A stretch of DNA of 30,840 nt from a virus. Both the position numbers and the translations under genes were made by a program. Below are positions 28,401 to 30,840 of this stretch, in pieces. The stretch covers positions 940 through 31,779 of IMG/VR virus record IMGVR_UViG_3300030117_003437. One strand, written 5' to 3'. The notes beneath the pieces were generated by a model. That model searched no databases. It saw only the letters and a program-made list of their open reading frames with translations, and was not told where the DNA came from. The first letter of the stretch is position 1. The number at the start of each line of letters is the position of its first letter.

Positions 28401-30840
28401 TTTTGATGAAACGCTAGCTTATAGTGAGAATGTTGTAAAAGCTACCAACAAAAAAACTGGTGAAATAATCGAATTGACATCTGAACAATGGAAAGATTGG
28501 AGAGGAGGAGATAATTTTGATTATGACTTTACTGATTTTAACTATGTAACAAATGGGAAGCCGGGTCCAATGATACCTGATCTTATAAAAACTATAGATA
28601 AACATGGTGTAGATGGTGTATTTATATTGACAGCTAGACATCAAGATTCTGCTATAGCTATGCATGATTTTATTAACGGAGAGTTAGTAAAGCATTATAA
28701 AAACAAAGGTGTAGCGATGAAAGATATTCCACAGATTCCTTTAGAAAATTTTACTGGTGTTGGAAATTCTACAGGTGAAGCAAAAGCAAATTGGATACAA
28801 GAAAATTTAATTTTAAGTGGTTTTAATAGAATTAAATTTGCCGATGATGCTATGTTTAATATAGATGCTGTGCAGAAAATGTTCGATGAATATCCTCCAG
28901 AATTATTAGAAGGCAAGACTATTTTAGTACAAGAATCTTTAAGTGTTGATTTTAATAAGATATTAGAAGCAACAGAAGGTATAGAAGCTGAAAAAGTATT
29001 TTCTAGAGCACAAGGAGAGATTAGGGGTAGAACAGCTGGTAATTGGTATGATATTTTATACTCACCATCTGCTTATGACTTTGAGATGTTTACGTATATG
29101 TATAGAGGTAAGGGTGAAAAAGGAGAGCAAGACGCCTTATTTTTTAAAGAATATTTATTCAATCCTTATGAGGAAGCGATACAGCAAATAGATAAACAAA
29201 AGCAGAAAATTAGAGATGATTTTAAAGCCTTGATAAAAGAGTTACCTCAAGTAAAAAAGAATCTCAAGAAAAATGTAGAAGGAACTAATTATACTTTCGA
29301 ACAAGCTATTAGAGTTTATACTTGGGCTAAAAATGGAATAGAAATTCCTGGATTATCAAAAAGAGATAAAGAAACTTTAGTTAAAGCTGTGAAAAATGAT
29401 CAAGAGTTAGTAATGTTTTCTGATAGACTTTCCGCTATCTCAGGACAAGAAGAAGGTTATGTTGCTCCTACTGAATATTGGACTGTAGAAGGCTTATCAT
29501 ATGACTTAACGGAGGCTGTTGGTAAAGTAGGTAGAGCTAAACTTTTGACTAAATGGAAAGAAAATAAAGATCAAATATTTTCAGAAGAAAATAAAAACAA
29601 GTTAAGAGCAATATACGGTAATGATCATGTTGAAGCTTTGGAAGATATATTGTATCGTATGGAAACTGGTAGAAATAAAAAAAGACCAGGTAGAATAGAA
29701 CAGCAATGGAATAATTGGGTTAATAATTCAGTTGGTGCTGTCATGTTTTTCAACATGCGATCAGCGTCACTACAAACGATATCAGCTTTTAACTATATAG
29801 ATTGGGATAACAATAACGTAGCTAGAGCTGCTATGGCATTTGCCAACCAACCACAATATTGGAAAGATTTTTCTTATATATTTAATTCTGATTATCTTAA
29901 AGAAAGAAGAGCTGGTAATAAAAGAACTATTAACGAGGCTGAATTAGCAGCTCATCTAAAAGGCAAAGATAATAAAGCAAAAGCTGCATTAGCATGGTTA
30001 TTAGAAAAAGGTTTTAAACCAACACAAATTGCGGATAGTTTTGCTATTGCCTCTGGTGGTGCTAGTTTTTATAGAAACCAAATAAAATTTTACGAAAAAC
30101 AAGGGATGTCTACTAAAGAGGCTGAAGCGCAAGCTTTCATGGATTTTAGAGATAAAACTGAAAAAGGACAACAGTCCTCAAGGGCAGACATGATATCACA
30201 GCAACAAGCCGGAGGTTTAGGTAGATTGATATTGGCGTTTAAAAATACACCTATGCAGTATAATAGGTTGATAATAAAAGCTATAGCTGATTTAAAAAAT
30301 AAACGTGGTGATACTAAAACAAATTTATCTAAAATAGCATATTATGGTGCCGTGCAAAATGTAATATTTAACTCTTTACAAACAGCATTATTTTCTGCCT
30401 TAGGAGATGAAGATGAATGGGATAAGAAAACAGAATATATCGCTAATGGAATGATAGATAGTATTTTAGGTGGTATGGGACTTACAGGTTCCGTAGCTAT
30501 CACTATTAAAAATGGATATTTAGAATATACCAAGCAAAAGAAAAGAGGTTTTCAAGGTGATCAAACTAGAACTATTATACAGTTCGCTAACATGTCACCA
30601 ACTATTGGTTCTAAACTAAGAAAGCTTTATAGTGGTATTCAAACAGAGCAATTTAATAGAGGTGCAATAGAAGAAATGGGATTCAATATAAATAACCCAG
30701 CATTTAACTCATTAGCAAACGTTGTGTCTGCTACCACAAATATACCATTGGATAGGGCAGTTACAAAAATACAAAATATTTTATTAGCTTCTAAAGACGA
30801 AACCGAAGCTTCTGATAAAATAGCTTTACTATTAGGTTGG
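22495..30840 (+). CDS. Giant polyvalent internal virion protein with metallopeptidase-like and HAD-like domains (3' end outside window)
   Basis: The frame is open for 2782 codons from the ATG at 22495 to the last base, so the protein is longer still. It starts 6 bases after the previous stop. Segments in order: helical N-terminus; hydrophobic and amphipathic helices at about 465-680 ('LGQMALGTLSFGGSTFMQEL', 'GRVTVGTLGEMLTEGLQATN', 'AAMAAVVPGPVILAGQS'); coiled coil about 753-805; HExxH at 910-914 (HEQAH) with a candidate third ligand in 'NEHEEFF' (966-972); a long helical middle; a HAD-type domain with DFDETL (1969-1974), 'ILTARH' (2044-2049), Lys2097 and DD (2117-2118); and a C-terminal region with more hydrophobic helices (about 2410-2435, 2620-2655). 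Large multi-domain internal proteins of this kind occur in N4-, T7- and crAss-like phages and enter the cell with the DNA. No RNA polymerase motif and no lysozyme or transglycosylase signature was recognised. Confidence 0.75.
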   Translation, partial: MPSNISMEEFLALESQHGSNKNANVISTDEFLDLQGDSNIEPTLGESGFNLEDYTPSEPQLLIDIGDQTLTLDQVKELAGDTPVNTYIKENNGIIRHDREHTLPEVKVTPIYEQTANRADELINAEIEGILSKVYEGTSTRELSTKKKTIDFSQKDVDLSEDEKYLLKHVNNPLTGLEDVKDPNNPYGPPIGVKRTNTNLKGNESITSIELKNTAFKIWEQLKSENEYIGGFQEDGFNYKTYQKTKQELNDWALEYQSEMNWEDPLAMDDFINAYRSKMEEVWIREGENDKEYLYNASIIENIINDRFKSLIINKGVEEERGELIPDNWERAGIIPSALYEFAKYTIPSALANDRVAINGEKIYNISEKLKEGREKGWTDKTKGFIGLVGDQLTFREAKGFNVIGMKKVKAITWGEAQVELNAEVDRYGYVVMENLAKSKEYQEKLSILGTPELLDENWNWNLDSDGYKKLLGTQLGQMALGTLSFGGSTFMQELGQMSQQLILEKSVMMMEGIPMDGSIANFSEKEVEHLMKKFNKLSVEEQNQLAMKVLKGGHIPFDKLYASAARSGGLDLIGNWFVIGKAGSKMVPKGLVNTFMTKHLGKYYATGTALAGRVTVGTLGEMLTEGLQATNSELTVSMNSPLSTFDFHPVLNEAAMAAVVPGPVILAGQSVRMMVDDIRKTNRDKTEGSYEAWFDVAKNKLDIAYNNGQLERGEYDKGIDAIQKSREVLSNTNLKDVKSPLQRGLIIGRLLDSQEHQGKINELQAEINKIKKDVGESAKTTSIDKEIALLQEKINRNTEAVIQEKTVDHFLINAERQAEWQNRQSEGLNKNRFTIIFKTKEEAKEYVYKNYPEQVNHFKNMLDGVAYGTNLQMRDENGDLISAYNFAIEENVIDGIRSGDLMAGNVINHEQAHDNLSTFSDEELKSIREMVSAEMEKSKDPQIQRALVLMRAKLKTYADKKGARNEHEEFFTSMSDAFHALKMMDLSTDGSTTLSFIGEIFSSSFEENIGPIVDWKTGFSEMGVVDFIKAYTTEQVVETKDPITELREGEEPGLFDENVKKGNDGIYMQDSRRVYPLGRTNEEIKQANEVLAKLIQDHEMNPPFSAEMSPNWEAMNKGEMKKLEGELIANNMGLINMFLKHKANGGLYFDPQAGDVNYDDFAEAVMGAVGDIINTYTPYNKDTGKYQEFSSYLGSLMDKRIPGIWDDLIKEKEFATDPDFRQDEAGSDYDDFMNDFENQIITVGGVDTNIEEVTSEMRKTLGIKKDDPLYNEVLDDVIEITIQNFSALNEEGFLLDTQDRIKERLFKKIKTKLGSPKSKKYIDWLNDNIEKIYNLLPQSVFNKSYDQFNDIVSKRATVAQSEDKDIEFQRRVVIKSKTAGNRVAVKKPFTEEIGQQFIKALLDPKGQGLKGTPASKQDGLVNQLSTVIGVDAISTAINSKAFQEVHGSQQAVMGVIADKINRDMTVQFSNRTTGVKYELQDHNDLAKANQLIRSVELSGITDPGQLEDYVRDLGKNLKIKQDVVEFVIHLDSKEIIEKGDAIQFKVDLIKYLEKENPTLAASLKADGAIKGKKRVLDKIAEDVTKFTGGLDPELLDAVGFDIFAFHRRAMNPAETQHGPKRGDGEIVQIQNAKNPQGNQSYANKNTTLLLKGWTFNPNTNMFVHNNNKHKPSEDPVREYNAKTVAAPYFQTLKDIKTANELKKNDPNYAPTGKYEDVRIMNIDYSGGLFKKIGNILNDKTITSRQARIDKIIKLYGPEIEAANKANTELATDISVKLIEAVKDGSMKENTLMHILQSQTNLAFGFRGLTKLSMISVLEGSYKDAGSRVYGEHINPNSSKMLELAKIALRAKKDPEYNYRQAVAELFSNHEQVLFPSSDAKTIDTSKLLSGPTSTASFDRLKALTPEQRKNFIGINGESYREALANASARKNIEVETAKIKFENERNEKKQKARQNILVGEEQGSTVYDFDETLAYSENVVKATNKKTGEIIELTSEQWKDWRGGDNFDYDFTDFNYVTNGKPGPMIPDLIKTIDKHGVDGVFILTARHQDSAIAMHDFINGELVKHYKNKGVAMKDIPQIPLENFTGVGNSTGEAKANWIQENLILSGFNRIKFADDAMFNIDAVQKMFDEYPPELLEGKTILVQESLSVDFNKILEATEGIEAEKVFSRAQGEIRGRTAGNWYDILYSPSAYDFEMFTYMYRGKGEKGEQDALFFKEYLFNPYEEAIQQIDKQKQKIRDDFKALIKELPQVKKNLKKNVEGTNYTFEQAIRVYTWAKNGIEIPGLSKRDKETLVKAVKNDQELVMFSDRLSAISGQEEGYVAPTEYWTVEGLSYDLTEAVGKVGRAKLLTKWKENKDQIFSEENKNKLRAIYGNDHVEALEDILYRMETGRNKKRPGRIEQQWNNWVNNSVGAVMFFNMRSASLQTISAFNYIDWDNNNVARAAMAFANQPQYWKDFSYIFNSDYLKERRAGNKRTINEAELAAHLKGKDNKAKAALAWLLEKGFKPTQIADSFAIASGGASFYRNQIKFYEKQGMSTKEAEAQAFMDFRDKTEKGQQSSRADMISQQQAGGLGRLILAFKNTPMQYNRLIIKAIADLKNKRGDTKTNLSKIAYYGAVQNVIFNSLQTALFSALGDEDEWDKKTEYIANGMIDSILGGMGLTGSVAITIKNGYLEYTKQKKRGFQGDQTRTIIQFANMSPTIGSKLRKLYSGIQTEQFNRGAIEEMGFNINNPAFNSLANVVSATTNIPLDRAVTKIQNILLASKDETEASDKIALLLGW

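Noticed and set aside
22495-30840. Virion RNA polymerase within the giant protein, as in N4 or crAss-like phages
   Set aside because: I found no DxDGD-type or T7-type polymerase motif; the DFDETL motif belongs to a HAD set with its own Thr, Lys and DD motifs. A polymerase beyond the window cannot be excluded.
1-30840. tRNA genes, integrase, attachment sites or insertion sequences
   Set aside because: Gaps are all under 90 bases and none shows a cloverleaf, transposase or terminal inverted repeats.

Overview
The window looks like about 30.8 kb of the virion-assembly region of an AT-rich, tailed double-stranded DNA phage. Every supportable gene lies on the + strand, with gaps of 3 to 87 bases. 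Gene order and protein character run in the classic direction: terminase large subunit (3' end only), portal, scaffold, major capsid protein, neck/tail connectors, a giant tail protein, small tail or fibre-like proteins, a cupin-like protein, and three consecutive internal (ejection-type) virion proteins. The last of these is a giant reading frame still open at the window's end. No replication, lysis, integration, tRNA or CRISPR genes are visible.

The most likely host is a marine Bacteroidetes (Flavobacteriia-type) bacterium. Nearly every start codon follows an A/T-only leader without a Shine-Dalgarno motif, as is usual in Bacteroidetes. The giant tail protein also ends in cysteine repeats of the GCTDxxAxNYD...DDGSC type, which I know mainly from secreted proteins of marine Bacteroidetes. 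Portal, scaffold and capsid sequences resemble those of crAss-like phages and related uncultured marine phages (recognition from memory, not a search). A short-tailed (podovirus) virion is therefore the best guess. The stop codons used include TAA, TAG and TGA, so there is no sign of the stop-codon reassignment seen in some crAss-like phages.

Layout: 1-567 terminase C-terminus; 573-5773 portal, scaffold and capsid, closed by a strong intrinsic terminator at 5784-5835; 5861-9050 head-completion/neck genes, including a 54-residue cysteine-containing protein, a stable intergenic hairpin, and a neck protein with a carbohydrate-binding-like module inserted in its middle; 9054-17870 a 2938-residue tail protein with a cysteine-repeat tail; 17891-20399 three smaller tail-associated genes, one with a duplicated beta motif and one cupin-like; 20425-30840 the ejection-protein set.

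The most interesting parts are (1) the giant terminal protein, which carries a HExxH metallopeptidase-like motif and a complete HAD-phosphatase motif set within one packaged protein, (2) the host-type cysteine repeats on the tail protein, and (3) the carbohydrate-binding-like insertion in the neck protein. Together they suggest a virion carrying both surface-adhesion modules and enzymes delivered with the DNA. These functions are inferred from motifs and gene order; none is demonstrated here.
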